DNA from: Oscillospiraceae bacterium | GTDB taxonomy: Bacteria; Bacillota; Clostridia; Oscillospirales; Ruminococcaceae | Direction: 5' to 3' | Length of the DNA stretch: 64,000 nucleotides | Assembly (NCBI GenBank): GCA_009778065.1 | Contig: WRKM01000012.1 | Coordinates: forward strand, 25,136-89,135 | Shown here: piece by piece, positions 17,468 to 27,160 of the stretch | Numbering within the stretch: the first letter of the stretch is position 1 | Layout: the number at the start of each line of letters is the position of its first letter | The notes under the pieces: model-generated | The model's database searches: none | The model's input: only the letters and a program-made list of their open reading frames with translations | What the model was told of the DNA's origin: nothing | Position numbers and translations under genes: made by a program

Positions 17468-18577
17468 TTCGCTGCCGTTTGTCACTTGAACCATCGGCTC
17501 GGTCGTCAGTTTTCTGATAATCTGATTTGATACGAGGAATCCTTCTCTCGTTATCGCCACGCTCTTATTGCTAATCTTCAGATAATCGGGCGGTACTAAT
17601 TTGCATCTCCTCATCATAGCTTCTTTTTTTACTCCGAACCTCTCACACTCAGCGAAAGTCAGCCCTTCGGTAAGCCGTAATTTCAACATAGCATAGTCGT
17701 CAAAGCTCGCCTTGTCTGAATCCTTTTTCTCCGTCACTATAATCTTTTGAACATTATCTTTAATAAACTCTCCTATATCGCTTATAACGAAAAACCGCTC
17801 GCCATCATAGAAAGAATGGGCAGATGTCCCGATTCCGAGATATTCTTCACTTCTCCAGTACTTTAAATTATGCTTACATTCAAAACCCTCTTTCGCAAAA
17901 TTGCTGATTTCATATTGCATAAACCCGCTTTCTTCGAGTGCCGCCGCCGCCGATAGATAAATCTGTGCCGTCAGATTCTCATCGGGCAACTTCAACGACA
18001 TTTTTGCAAAAGGTGTGTTAGGTTCGATTTTGAGCATATATGCTGAAACATGTTGTATATTAAGAGCTGCGAGTACTTTTATGCTCCTTCTTACACTATC
18101 GGGTGTTTGGTTTGGTATGCCGAGCATAAGGTCTGCCGAAATGTTACGAAAGCCGCTCTCAACGGCGAGTTTTATCGAATGTGAGGCTTCCTCTGATGTG
18201 TGTACCCTGCCGAGTACGCGAAGCTCTGCGTTTGAAAACGATTGAACCCCTACAGAAAGCCTGTTTACGCCGCTGTTTTTGAGCGACATCAACGAATCTT
18301 TAGTAAGGGAGACGGGATTTGCTTCAACTGTAATTTCCGCACCTTCGGTAAACATCAGCTTCCCCAAAATTCGGCAGACATCCCGCCATGCCGCTCCCGG
18401 TGTACCGCCGCCGAAATATACCGTGTCGTAGTGTTCTTTATAATGACGGGCATTTCTAATTACGGCATCGGCATAAGCATAGACAGTGCGTTCATCAAAA
18501 GGCACGGAAAAAAAGTCACAGTAGGGGCATTTTTTCGTACAAAAAGGAATATGTACATATAATCCCGGTCCGGACAT
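17465..18577 (-). CDS. hemW: HemW-type radical SAM heme chaperone / coproporphyrinogen oxidase-like
   Basis: This 370-residue radical SAM protein carries the CxxxCxxC cluster motif as CTKKCPYC near residue 13-20, then GGGTPG in the SAM domain and the conserved YEISNFAKEGFECKHNLKYW segment typical of HemW. HemW inserts heme into target proteins and is often misnamed coproporphyrinogen III dehydrogenase. The ATG is preceded by AAAGGAG. It lies just downstream of lepA on the same strand with a 23-bp gap, an arrangement found in many Firmicutes, so the two are probably co-transcribed. Confidence 0.93.
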   Translation of the reverse strand: MSGPGLYVHIPFCTKKCPYCDFFSVPFDERTVYAYADAVIRNARHYKEHYDTVYFGGGTPGAAWRDVCRILGKLMFTEGAEITVEANPVSLTKDSLMSLKNSGVNRLSVGVQSFSNAELRVLGRVHTSEEASHSIKLAVESGFRNISADLMLGIPNQTPDSVRRSIKVLAALNIQHVSAYMLKIEPNTPFAKMSLKLPDENLTAQIYLSAAAALEESGFMQYEISNFAKEGFECKHNLKYWRSEEYLGIGTSAHSFYDGERFFVISDIGEFIKDNVQKIIVTEKKDSDKASFDDYAMLKLRLTEGLTFAECERFGVKKEAMMRRCKLVPPDYLKISNKSVAITREGFLVSNQIIRKLTTEPMVQVTNGSE

Positions 18578-18600
18578 GAGCCTCTCTCCTTTGCCAATAT

Positions 18601-20406
18601 TTAAGTATCCAACTTCAAAACAGCCATAAACGCCTCCGGCGGTACTTCTACCGAGCCGAGTTGGCGCATTTTCTTTTTACCCTCTTTTTGCTTTTCAAGT
18701 AGCTTTTTCTTACGTGTTATATCCCCGCCGTAGCATTTAGCCAAAACATCTTTACGCATGGCTCTGACCGTTTCGCGAGCTATAATTTTCCCGCCTATTG
18801 CCGCTTGAACAGGCACCTCGAACAACTGGCGCGGGATATTGTCTTTCAGTTTTTCGACGATTCTGCGTCCTCTGGCATACGCTTTGTCCGTGTGTACAAT
18901 AAACGAGAGAGCATCTACAATATCACCGTTAAGCAAAACGTCAAGTTTAATAAGCTTTGACGGTACAAAACCGCTGATTTCATAGTCGAAACTGGCATAA
19001 CCGCGTGTTTTAGATTTTAAGAGGTCGAAAAAATCATAAACAATTTCATTAAGCGGCAGGTCATAGTGTAAGTCCACGCGCTTTTCGTCAAGATATTTCA
19101 TATCCTTAAATGTACCGCGCCGCTCCTGGCTTATTTCCATTATCGCACCTATATAGTCCGCAGGGGTAATTATATGTGCGTCGGTCATGGGTTCAAACGC
19201 CTGTGCTATTTCGGTAGGCGAAGGATAATTCGCAGGGTTGTCTATTGTCACCGTCTCGCCGTTTGTCAGCTCGATTTTATATATAACGGACGGGGCGGTC
19301 GTGATTAGGTCGAGGTTGTATTCACGCTCAAGCCTTTCCTCGATAATCTCCATATGAAGAAGCCCCAAAAAACCGCATCTAAACCCAAAACCTAAGGCGT
19401 TTGACGTTTCCGCTTCAAAGACTAACGCGGCATCGTTAAGCCTAAGTTTTTCAAGTGCGTCTTTAAGGTCGTTATACTTCGCGCCGTCAGCCGGATAGAT
19501 TCCGCTGAACACCATAGGGTGAACCGGACGATAACCCGGCAGCGGCTCTTTCGCCGGATTTAACGCATTAGTCACGGTGTCTCCGACGCGGGTATCTCCG
19601 ATTGATTTAATCGAAGCCGAAATAAATCCGACCTCACCCGCCTTCAGCTCGTCGGCGGGGACTAAGCCTGTCGCACCCATGAAACCGATTTCCACTATTT
19701 GAAACTCTGCTCCCGTCGCCATGAGCTTAATTTTATCACCCGCTTTAATTCTGCCCTCTTTTGCACGGACGTATATAATCACGCCTTTATAAGCATCGTA
19801 ATAACTGTCGAAAATCAAGGCTCTGAAAGGCGAATCGTCGTCTCCTTTCGGGGGTGGAACAAGCTCTATGACTTTTTCAAGCACCTCACGAATATTAACG
19901 CCGCTTTTTGCCGAGATACACGGTGCATCAAGCGCGGGTATTCCTATGACGTTTTCTATCTCGTCTTTACACATTTGCGGGTCAGCGGCAGGGAGGTCGA
20001 TTTTGTTTATAACGGGTACTATTTCTAAATCTGCATCCGCCGCAAGATAGGCATTCGCGAGGGTTTGCGCCTCTATTCCCTGCGAAGCGTCCACGATGAG
20101 AATAGCCCCCTCGCAGGCGTTAAGCGAACGGCTGACCTCATAGCTGAAATCTACGTGACCGGGAGTGTCGATTAAATTAAGAATATATTCAGCACCGTTT
20201 TCCGCCTTATAGTTCATGCGGACAGCACGGGCTTTTATGGTTATACCCCGTTCGCGTTCCAAATCCATGTTGTCAAGCAACTGTGCTTCCATGTCGCGGA
20301 GTGCAACGGTTTGTGTGAGTTCAAGCAACCTGTCGGCAAGGGTTGACTTACCGTGGTCTATATGCGCTATTATGCAGAAATTGCGAATATTTTGAGGGTA
20401 TTCCAA
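18601..20406 (-). CDS. lepA: Elongation factor 4 (LepA)
   Basis: This 601-residue GTPase acts on stalled or pre-translocation ribosomes and affects initiation and ribosome biogenesis. The GTP-binding domain shows [18 protein letters not shown] and NKIDLP. The family-specific C-terminal domain ends [23 protein letters not shown] followed by [10 protein letters not shown], diagnostic of LepA rather than EF-G. Length matches the family. It is read together with hemW downstream; the 711-residue gene lies 28 bp upstream on the same strand. Confidence 0.98.
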   Translation of the reverse strand: MEYPQNIRNFCIIAHIDHGKSTLADRLLELTQTVALRDMEAQLLDNMDLERERGITIKARAVRMNYKAENGAEYILNLIDTPGHVDFSYEVSRSLNACEGAILIVDASQGIEAQTLANAYLAADADLEIVPVINKIDLPAADPQMCKDEIENVIGIPALDAPCISAKSGVNIREVLEKVIELVPPPKGDDDSPFRALIFDSYYDAYKGVIIYVRAKEGRIKAGDKIKLMATGAEFQIVEIGFMGATGLVPADELKAGEVGFISASIKSIGDTRVGDTVTNALNPAKEPLPGYRPVHPMVFSGIYPADGAKYNDLKDALEKLRLNDAALVFEAETSNALGFGFRCGFLGLLHMEIIEERLEREYNLDLITTAPSVIYKIELTNGETVTIDNPANYPSPTEIAQAFEPMTDAHIITPADYIGAIMEISQERRGTFKDMKYLDEKRVDLHYDLPLNEIVYDFFDLLKSKTRGYASFDYEISGFVPSKLIKLDVLLNGDIVDALSFIVHTDKAYARGRRIVEKLKDNIPRQLFEVPVQAAIGGKIIARETVRAMRKDVLAKCYGGDITRKKKLLEKQKEGKKKMRQLGSVEVPPEAFMAVLKLDT

Positions 20407-20434
20407 AGGTCAGTCTCCATTTTCGTTAAATTTC

Positions 20435-22570
20435 TTATCTGAAATTAAAGCCGTTGTCGCTTAACATATCGCGATAAAGTTTCTCCCACTGTTCGGCAGA
20501 CCAGACATACGCATCATTATAAACATCTTCGTCAATATACTCATAAATATCTACGCTCCACGATATGTCCTGAAAAGCATCATATTCTTCATAGAAATCA
20601 AAACCATAATCATTCCACGAATTGAGAATTTCATACTCGCTCAAAAACGGGAAGCAGTCGCCCCAATATTCTACTATGCCATTCCAAATCTGTGCATCAA
20701 AATCCGAACCCGCCAATACTTTCCAAAGAGCCGTCTGACTATTCAACTCATAATTGTAGTATTCGCCATCTTCATCATTCCAGTGATACCAACCGCATTT
20801 CTCACACTCATCGTAGCTCCAGCAGTCGCCATCATGGTTATATCCGCAGTCTTCACACCAGTATAGGCAGTCTTCCATATCATAATGAGCAAAATCACAC
20901 AAATAGCAAGGGACGCAATCTTCAAAGTTAAAATGATAATATCCGCAGTCGAAGCATAAAGAACCCCAATCGTCGTCCCAGTCATCATCCCAGTCGTCTT
21001 CCCAATCAACGTCCCAACCGCTTCCGCCATAATACCCGTAACCGAATATGCTGTCATAAATCATTTCAAACAAATCTTCGAGTGAGTCCATTAAATCGGG
21101 GTCGATAGATTGCTCAAGCGAATAAGCCCACTCCATAATCTCATCTTCAAAAATTTCCATATCTTGCCAACTACTTGCATCAAGGGTATTATTATTATTC
21201 ATGTCGGGCTTTGCTATTCTTTTGTTACCTACGCTGTAGCTTGCTTCTATATCAACGACCTTCATGCCGAACACTACAACCGAGCCTTTTACTCTCTGGC
21301 TGTCGCCTGAAACTGTACCGCTGAATTTGACTTCAACCGTGAGTTCGTTTTCTAAAGTCACAACAAAGGCTATATCGCCGCTGAACATTCCGTTTTGCTC
21401 AAGCTTCAGGTCGTCGTATCTTACGGTTATTTCAAAAGAATCCCACCCGTCATCGAAGCTAAGGTCTGCTTTACCTGTTTTACGTCCGTCTTTGTCGATG
21501 TTACCGCTGTCCTTACAGGTTATGGTAAAATCATCATCAACAGAGAACTTTACGTTAACTGCGTATTCACCGCTTTTATCGGTAATAGCCGTATAACTGA
21601 AGACCACGTCTTCTGCCGTTATGTCACGTCTGATTATTTCATTTCCGCTGATGAAGACGTTCATTTTAATATTTCCGGTGATGTCACGGGGTCTCAAGTC
21701 GTAAAGCTCTTCGCGCATCTCGTCAACAGCCTCGTCAAATGACTGATACCATGAGCTGTCTTTATACGGGTCATTTTCAAGGTCATAGAAATATTTGCAT
21801 ACCCTCATTATTTCATCGCTGTCAAAAACCGCCTCAACCGCCACAGTCATAATATCAAGTATAAACTCGCCGTCGGCTGTGATTTCATATACATCACAGA
21901 CCCTGCTTAAATTCCCGGCACTTACCTCTTGACTTGTATAAGCTTCGGCATCCTTAGTGAGTTCAAAGTATCTGTCTGTCACCTTTTCGCCGATAACCGC
22001 AAGCTCTTTCATAAATAAGTCTTCATTAAAATCAACTCCGTTTATAAGCTCAAACGCCTCGCGGATTTCTTCTATATCAATGGAGTCGAGAAGTATGTAG
22101 TACTGTGAAATTTCGGGAATCTGCATTGCAACTTGGTCTCCGAGCAACCATAACGATGCAGACAAATCTATACCGAGTGCGTTCGCCATGTAACGGGCGA
22201 AAAAATCACTGCCGTCAAAGATTGTCTCCATACCGAGCGTAACACCGCCCATGTCCGGTATATTGGCTAAAGCCAAGACTTCTTTTGACGGGGTGATTGT
22301 TATGCTTCCCTCAAAGGCGTTGAAATTGCCTTGATTCAATGCGAGAATCCCTGAGGTCATCGCGTTTAATGAATTACGCTCCGCTTTTTCATATGATGTT
22401 CCCCTGTTAGCAAAGAAGTGCAGCAATCCTGCCGCCATAGCTCCGGCGAGGAACATACAGACCATAGTCACTATTAGTCCTGCGCGGCTTTTCTTTACCG
22501 CAACCGCCGCCTGCGGAGTTTCATAAACCGAGCCTGTGAACCCTTCTGTAAAGTTATTATTATTTTCCAT
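20435..22570 (-). CDS. Uncharacterised membrane-anchored protein with Cys/His-rich repeats
   Basis: I do not recognise this 711-residue protein. One membrane helix lies near residues 29-51 (AGLIVTMVCMFLAGAMAAGLL, then HFF), leaving a large domain outside the cell. Residues about 60-480 are beta-rich and acidic, with repeated GDIAF/GNIKMNVF-type strands. From about 515 to 600 there is a WDDDWDDD stretch and four CX2CX3H units (CFDCGYYH, CYLCDFAH, CEDCGYNH, CEKCGWYH), three of them followed by a Cys, which resembles metal-binding knuckles. The C-terminus is rich in Trp, Tyr and acidic residues. A GGAGG site precedes the ATG. Metal binding is inferred from the spacing. Confidence 0.75.
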   Translation of the reverse strand: MENNNNFTEGFTGSVYETPQAAVAVKKSRAGLIVTMVCMFLAGAMAAGLLHFFANRGTSYEKAERNSLNAMTSGILALNQGNFNAFEGSITITPSKEVLALANIPDMGGVTLGMETIFDGSDFFARYMANALGIDLSASLWLLGDQVAMQIPEISQYYILLDSIDIEEIREAFELINGVDFNEDLFMKELAVIGEKVTDRYFELTKDAEAYTSQEVSAGNLSRVCDVYEITADGEFILDIMTVAVEAVFDSDEIMRVCKYFYDLENDPYKDSSWYQSFDEAVDEMREELYDLRPRDITGNIKMNVFISGNEIIRRDITAEDVVFSYTAITDKSGEYAVNVKFSVDDDFTITCKDSGNIDKDGRKTGKADLSFDDGWDSFEITVRYDDLKLEQNGMFSGDIAFVVTLENELTVEVKFSGTVSGDSQRVKGSVVVFGMKVVDIEASYSVGNKRIAKPDMNNNNTLDASSWQDMEIFEDEIMEWAYSLEQSIDPDLMDSLEDLFEMIYDSIFGYGYYGGSGWDVDWEDDWDDDWDDDWGSLCFDCGYYHFNFEDCVPCYLCDFAHYDMEDCLYWCEDCGYNHDGDCWSYDECEKCGWYHWNDEDGEYYNYELNSQTALWKVLAGSDFDAQIWNGIVEYWGDCFPFLSEYEILNSWNDYGFDFYEEYDAFQDISWSVDIYEYIDEDVYNDAYVWSAEQWEKLYRDMLSDNGFNFR

Positions 22571-22637
22571 GAGAACCTCCGTATTAAAATATTGTATTCT
22601 TAAATTTTATGCTCCCTGTTATTATATCACATTTCTT

Positions 22638-25052
22638 TCATTTTAGCAAGTGTTTTTCCGCAAAAACCTCTGCCGCTATATCGACCGCGCTTTTCACGTC
22701 TTTTCCGTAAAAATCCGCACCTGCTTTTTTCGCCCACTGCTCCGTGACTACCGCGCCGCCCACCATGATTTTACAATCGGTTTCGGCTTTTAAAAGGGAA
22801 ATGCTCTCCTCCATAGCGGGGAGTGTCGTCGTCATGAGCGAACTAAGCCCCACGAGCATTGTCCCTTGCCGCTTTACCTCTTCGAGAATGAGTGCGGACT
22901 CTACATCGCTACCGAGGTCTTTCACGCCGAAGCCGTAACTTTCGAGCAATGTCTTGACTATATTTTTACCTATATCGTGAATGTCACCCTTCACAGTCGC
23001 GAGGATTATTTTTTTCGATTGCGCCGCTTTATTGCCCTTTGCATCGTGCGGGATAACGGCTTTAATTATATCAAAACATGCGGCGGCAGACTCGGCGGAC
23101 AACATTAACTGCGGCAGAAAGAGCCGCCCGCTTTCAAACATCCCGCCTACTTTATTAAGCGCGGGAATAAGCTCTTCGTTAATAATCGCCATTGGAGAAG
23201 AAGCTGAACCCTCTTTCAGCAGTTTTTTCGCTATGTTTAATGCTTCCGATTTAAGACCGTTTAATATAGCGTACTCAAGCGTTATTTCGGCGGAGTCTTG
23301 CGGCACGGATTTATTGTCTTCTGTTGCATATTTAATGTATTCGGCGGCGTTTTTGTCCGTTCCCGACAGCAGATTAAAAGCGCGGACTGTGGCTGTCATA
23401 TCGGCATCGTTGGGATTAATTATAGGCAGGTCAAGCCCGTTTTGAAGTGCGAGAGCGAGAAACGTCCTGTTCACTACGCCCCTGTTAGGCAGACCGAACG
23501 AGATATTAGACACGCCCAAAACGGTTTTCAGCCCGAGTTTTTGTTTCACCATGCTTACGGCTTTCAGGGTTTCGCGCGCGCTTTCCTGCTCCGCACCTGC
23601 CGTCAGCGTAAGACAGTCTATGAAGACGTCTTCTTTTTTAATCCCCAAGGTCACGGCGCGAGCTAAGATTTTTTCGGCAAGTGCGAAACGCGCCTCGGCT
23701 TTCGGGGGAATACCCGACTTATCCAAGGTCAGCCCTACTACCGCCGCACCGTATTTTTTCACAAGCGGTAACACAGCATCAAGACTTTCGTCATCTGCAT
23801 TTACAGAATTAACAATCGGTTTCCCGTTATAAATCCGCAAAGCCGCCGCCAAAGCGGCAGGATTCGCGCTGTCTAACTGGAGCGGAACGCCCGTGATGCT
23901 CTGAACGGCTTTTACGACCTTCGGGAGCATTTTTACCTCGTCTATTCCCGCCGCGCCGACATTTACATCGAGAATGTCGGCGGCTCCCCCCGAAGCTGTG
24001 TTTATCTGCTCTGCCGCTTGTTTTAAGATATAGCCCATGTCGTTATCCGTAAGAGCTTCTTTCATGGCTTTTTTGCCCGTGGGGTTAATCCGCTCTCCGA
24101 TAATGCGCGGTCTGTCAATACGAACAGCGGTTGAATAACCGCAAATTACCGAACCGCCCGTAAAAGGTTTTGGCGTGACGGGAGACGAGCTAAAATCGGC
24201 ATTTTCAACCCTCTCGCAAAGCTCTTTTATAAATGCGGGTGTTGTACCGCAACAGCCGCCTAAAATTTTAACACCCGCGGCGGCGAACTCTGCCATAACC
24301 TTTGCAAAGTCTTCCGCCGAAAGAGGAAATTCTCCCGTTTCGGGGTTTGGCAGTCCTGCATTGGGCTTAATCATTACGGGCAGATTGGTTAAAGAAAGAA
24401 GCTCATACACCAAAAGTTTCAGCTCAACAGGTCCGAGCGAGCAATTTATGCCGAGAACGTCCGCACCAAGCCCCTCTAAGGTTGCCGCCATAGCCGAAAC
24501 GGGCGTTCCCGTGAAAGTTCTGCCGTTTTGTTCAAACGTCATGGAGCATATAACGGGTAGATTCGTATTTTCTTTGAGTGCGAGGAGTGCGGCTTTTGTT
24601 TCGTATAAATCTGTCATGGTCTCAATAATCGCCAAGTCCGCACCATAACGCTCACCCGCTGTAAGTATTTCCTTGTAAATATCATATGCCCGCTCAAATG
24701 TCAGCGTCCCCGCCGGTTCGAGAAGCTGTCCCGTTGTTGTAACATCAAGCGCAGTTAGCGTGTGTGTCCCCGACAACGCTTCTTTTGTAATCGAGAGGGC
24801 TTGCTGTATTTCTTTGTCAACATTCTGCACATTAACCGAGTTAATGCTGAAACTATTAGCGCAGACAATGTCAGAACCCGCCCTTGCATACGAAAGCGCG
24901 ACGTCTTTTACGACATCGGGTTCTTCAAAATTAAGCAGGTGCGGCGATTCTACGGGGCGGTTTATTCTTTTCCGAAGCTCAGTACCTTGCGCCCCATCGG
25001 CAAATATAAACTTTTTTGTTTTTAAAAGTTCTGTGAATTTCAGATTTTTCAT
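22638..25052 (-). CDS. metH: Cobalamin-dependent methionine synthase, core without activation domain
   Basis: This 804-residue enzyme transfers a methyl group from methyltetrahydrofolate to homocysteine via cobalamin. It contains the homocysteine-binding domain with its zinc-ligand GGCCGT motif (about residues 267-272), the pterin-binding domain (GERINPTGKKAM) and the cobalamin-binding domain with GDIHDIGKN. The C-terminal S-adenosylmethionine-binding reactivation domain is missing and is encoded separately at 25313-25861. The ATG at 25052 directly abuts an AAAGGAG site, an unusually short spacing; upstream in-frame sequence is repeat DNA and not coding. It ends the metF operon. Confidence 0.93.
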   Translation of the reverse strand: MKNLKFTELLKTKKFIFADGAQGTELRKRINRPVESPHLLNFEEPDVVKDVALSYARAGSDIVCANSFSINSVNVQNVDKEIQQALSITKEALSGTHTLTALDVTTTGQLLEPAGTLTFERAYDIYKEILTAGERYGADLAIIETMTDLYETKAALLALKENTNLPVICSMTFEQNGRTFTGTPVSAMAATLEGLGADVLGINCSLGPVELKLLVYELLSLTNLPVMIKPNAGLPNPETGEFPLSAEDFAKVMAEFAAAGVKILGGCCGTTPAFIKELCERVENADFSSSPVTPKPFTGGSVICGYSTAVRIDRPRIIGERINPTGKKAMKEALTDNDMGYILKQAAEQINTASGGAADILDVNVGAAGIDEVKMLPKVVKAVQSITGVPLQLDSANPAALAAALRIYNGKPIVNSVNADDESLDAVLPLVKKYGAAVVGLTLDKSGIPPKAEARFALAEKILARAVTLGIKKEDVFIDCLTLTAGAEQESARETLKAVSMVKQKLGLKTVLGVSNISFGLPNRGVVNRTFLALALQNGLDLPIINPNDADMTATVRAFNLLSGTDKNAAEYIKYATEDNKSVPQDSAEITLEYAILNGLKSEALNIAKKLLKEGSASSPMAIINEELIPALNKVGGMFESGRLFLPQLMLSAESAAACFDIIKAVIPHDAKGNKAAQSKKIILATVKGDIHDIGKNIVKTLLESYGFGVKDLGSDVESALILEEVKRQGTMLVGLSSLMTTTLPAMEESISLLKAETDCKIMVGGAVVTEQWAKKAGADFYGKDVKSAVDIAAEVFAEKHLLK

Positions 25053-25074
25053 CTCCTTTGTAGTTTTATTTATC

Positions 25075-25302
25075 GTAGGGGCGGCATATATGCCGCCCGT
25101 ACAGGCGCAATCGTTGTTGTACAGGCGCAATCGTTGTTGTACAGGCGCAATCGTTGTTGTACAGGCGCAATCGTTGTCGTAGGGGCGGCATATATGCCGC
25201 CCGTACAGGCGCAATCGTTGTTGTAGGGCGCGATGTCCACATCGCGCCGGAAAAACACGAAACATCTGCTAATTGCGGCGTGATGTGGACATCACGCCCT
25301 AC
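25075..25302. repeat. Mosaic of GTAGGG palindromic elements and 20-bp tandem repeats
   Basis: The unit GTACAGGCGCAATCGTTGTT occurs four times head to tail at 25099-25178 and once more at 25203-25222. A longer unit beginning GTAGGGGCGGCATATATGCC occurs at 25075 and 25179. Two further elements with perfect 10-bp arms follow in opposite orientation: GGCGCGATGT/ACATCGCGCC (25227-25248) and GGCGTGATGT/ACATCACGCC (25277-25298). The whole sits between two genes of the methionine operon. Confidence 0.9.
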
Positions 25303-25312
25303 AACAGGAACA

Positions 25313-25861
25313 TCAACCACCCAAAATCCCAATCACCGCCGTCACGGATTTCCGCGGTAACAGCATATCAGATTCAATTGAATATAATCCTATTGTCTTT
25401 TTGGCTTCCAAAACCGCAAGCAGATTTTTTTGCACATCAAGCGGAAAATCGCCGTAACCGGGGCTGAATCTGGTGGTAATTTCCCCATATTTCCTTTTTA
25501 TTTCATACTCGGCGCGGTCGCAAATCTGCTCAATCGCCGCGCTTGCAAGCGCGTCAAGTACAACCGCCCCTGCCATATCGTGTGTTTCGGTATACCGTAT
25601 AAGCTCGTCACAGGCAAGCCCGGCAGTCGCGGCAAGCAGAATGATATTATCGCAGTTTTTCAGATGCTCTTTTATGTCCTCGCCCTTTAATAAAGCGGAG
25701 ATTTGCTCCCGCTTTTTTACAATATAAACATAACGCGGGGTGATTTTTTCAAGGAGTAGGGGTTCATATTTTTCAATAAGTGCTGTTATGTCGTCGGGGA
25801 CATCTCCCTTCACACCGAGAAATTCAAGAGCGGTTTTACGGTTGATTCCGTTTATTTTCAC
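25313..25861 (-). CDS. Methionine synthase activation-domain protein
   Basis: This 182-residue protein matches the C-terminal S-adenosylmethionine-binding activation domain of MetH. The signature RFSPGYGDFPLDVQ appears near residues 131-144, and the domain's DALASAAIEQICDRAE helix precedes it. In the complete enzyme this domain re-methylates oxidised cob(II)alamin. Here it is a separate polypeptide encoded just upstream of the MetH core, so it would act in trans. Its start overlaps the end of metF by 4 bp. About 260 bp of repeats separate it from metH. Confidence 0.88.
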   Translation of the reverse strand: MKINGINRKTALEFLGVKGDVPDDITALIEKYEPLLLEKITPRYVYIVKKREQISALLKGEDIKEHLKNCDNIILLAATAGLACDELIRYTETHDMAGAVVLDALASAAIEQICDRAEYEIKRKYGEITTRFSPGYGDFPLDVQKNLLAVLEAKKTIGLYSIESDMLLPRKSVTAVIGILGG

Positions 25862-26724
25862 AACAGCGACCTCACGCTTTCGGTGATTTTCCGCGCTATG
25901 GCGGGTTTGTTCATGGTGTATAGATGTATTCCGTCAACACCGTTTGAAATGAGGTCAACGATTTGGTCTGTTGCGTATGCTATTCCCGCATCTGCCAAGG
26001 CTTCGGGGCGGTTTTCATAGCGTGAGAATGTCCGTGTAAACTTTGAGGGTAAGCTTGCACCCGAAAGCATAATCATACGCTCGAACTGCCTTTTGTTCGT
26101 CACGGGCATAATCCCTGCCGAAACCGGTACTTTTATATCAGCCAATGCGAGCCTTTCCTTAAATTCATAAAATTTCGCATTATCGAAAAACATCTGCGAA
26201 ACTAAAAATTCAATACCCGCATCGACTTTCTTTTTAAGGTTCCTGACATCGGCGACAAGGCTTTCGCTTTCGGGATGCCCCTCAGGGCAACACGCCCCCG
26301 ACAGCCCGAAGTCGGGGTCCTTTTTCTTTATAAAGCTGACTAAATCAGAGGCGTAGCTGAAATCGGCAGACGGCGGGGTGTCGGGATGCCTGTCTCCGCG
26401 AAGTGCGAGAATGTTTTCTATATTATTTTGTTTTAAAACTTCAAGCATTTTTTCAATCTCGCCGAAATCGGAGTTAAGGCAGGTCAAATGCGCCGCGGCT
26501 TCTATGCCGAGTTTGTTTTTAACATAGGAAGCGAGCGAGGCGGTTGATTCTTTCGCGCCGCCCGTGCCGCCCGCGCTGTAGGTCACGCTGATAAAAGCGG
26601 GATTCTGCAAAGCCATTTCCGCAAGCGCGTTATAGACCACTTCCACAGGGCTGTCTTTTTTTGGGGGAAAAACCTCGAAAGAAAGTACGGTTTCACCTTT
26701 TTTAAATAATTGTGAAATCTTCAT
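25858..26724 (-). CDS. metF: Methylenetetrahydrofolate reductase
   Basis: This 288-residue flavoenzyme reduces 5,10-methylene- to 5-methyl-tetrahydrofolate, the methyl donor for MetH. It has the family N-terminus SFEVFPPK, the FISVTYSAGGTG segment, LALRGD and the QMFFDNAKFYEF motif with GIMP further on. It heads the three-gene methionine operon, preceded by a GAAAGAGG site. It is divergent from the DUF3892-like gene across an 83-bp gap. Length is normal. Confidence 0.96.
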   Translation of the reverse strand: MKISQLFKKGETVLSFEVFPPKKDSPVEVVYNALAEMALQNPAFISVTYSAGGTGGAKESTASLASYVKNKLGIEAAAHLTCLNSDFGEIEKMLEVLKQNNIENILALRGDRHPDTPPSADFSYASDLVSFIKKKDPDFGLSGACCPEGHPESESLVADVRNLKKKVDAGIEFLVSQMFFDNAKFYEFKERLALADIKVPVSAGIMPVTNKRQFERMIMLSGASLPSKFTRTFSRYENRPEALADAGIAYATDQIVDLISNGVDGIHLYTMNKPAIARKITESVRSLL

Positions 26725-26807
26725 TTTTTGCCTCTTTCTTTAATTTTGGATATTTTATTATATTTTTGCAAATAATTAATAAAAAACCGAAAGGAAAATT
26801 AAATATT

Positions 26808-27152
26808 ATGTTCAATAGCGATAATACAATTAATAATATGGATAACACCTCAGGCAATATGGCTGTAGCCGCGTCGGCTCTCCCCCTTCGCGCAATGCGC
26901 GAAATACCGATACCGAAAGCAGACGCCAAGCATATAACAGGTCTCGTGAAAGAACGAGGTCGTGTATCGGGCTATCAACTGTCCGACGGTAATATTATTG
27001 ACAAACAGCAGGCTATAACTTTAGCGAGAGACGGCGGAATCAGAGGCGTGGGCATTTCTTCAAGAAAAGGTAACGAATACCTTAAATCACTGCCCGATGA
27101 CAGCGGCATGAATAATTTAAACGCACTGCCCACAGTGACGAATAGTTTATAG
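26808..27152 (+). CDS. DUF3892 domain protein
   Basis: This 114-residue protein has an Asn-rich N-terminal third followed by a DUF3892 domain (about residues 45-105), with ITGLVKERGRVSGYQLSDG and GGIRGVGISSRKGNEYLKSLPD. DUF3892 proteins have no established function. The ATG at 26808 is selected because a GAAAGGA site lies upstream; the frame extends 32 codons further but that stretch is AT-rich leader. It converges on recN with an 8-bp gap. Confidence 0.75.
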   Translation: MFNSDNTINNMDNTSGNMAVAASALPLRAMREIPIPKADAKHITGLVKERGRVSGYQLSDGNIIDKQQAITLARDGGIRGVGISSRKGNEYLKSLPDDSGMNNLNALPTVTNSL

Positions 27153-27160
27153 TTTTTGTG

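Noticed and set aside
20743..21057. Minus-strand frame rich in Met, Thr and Ile inside the 711-residue gene
   Set aside because: It is a shifted frame of the repetitive acidic region and has no independent start signal.
25099..25222. 20-bp repeats that might be read as a CRISPR array
   Set aside because: The units are directly adjacent with no spacers between them and no cas genes are present, so they are simple tandem repeats.
25066..25360. Several short frames rich in Arg, Leu, Cys and Ala at the repeats before metH
   Set aside because: They are open only because the 20-bp units lack stop codons in those frames; they do not resemble proteins.
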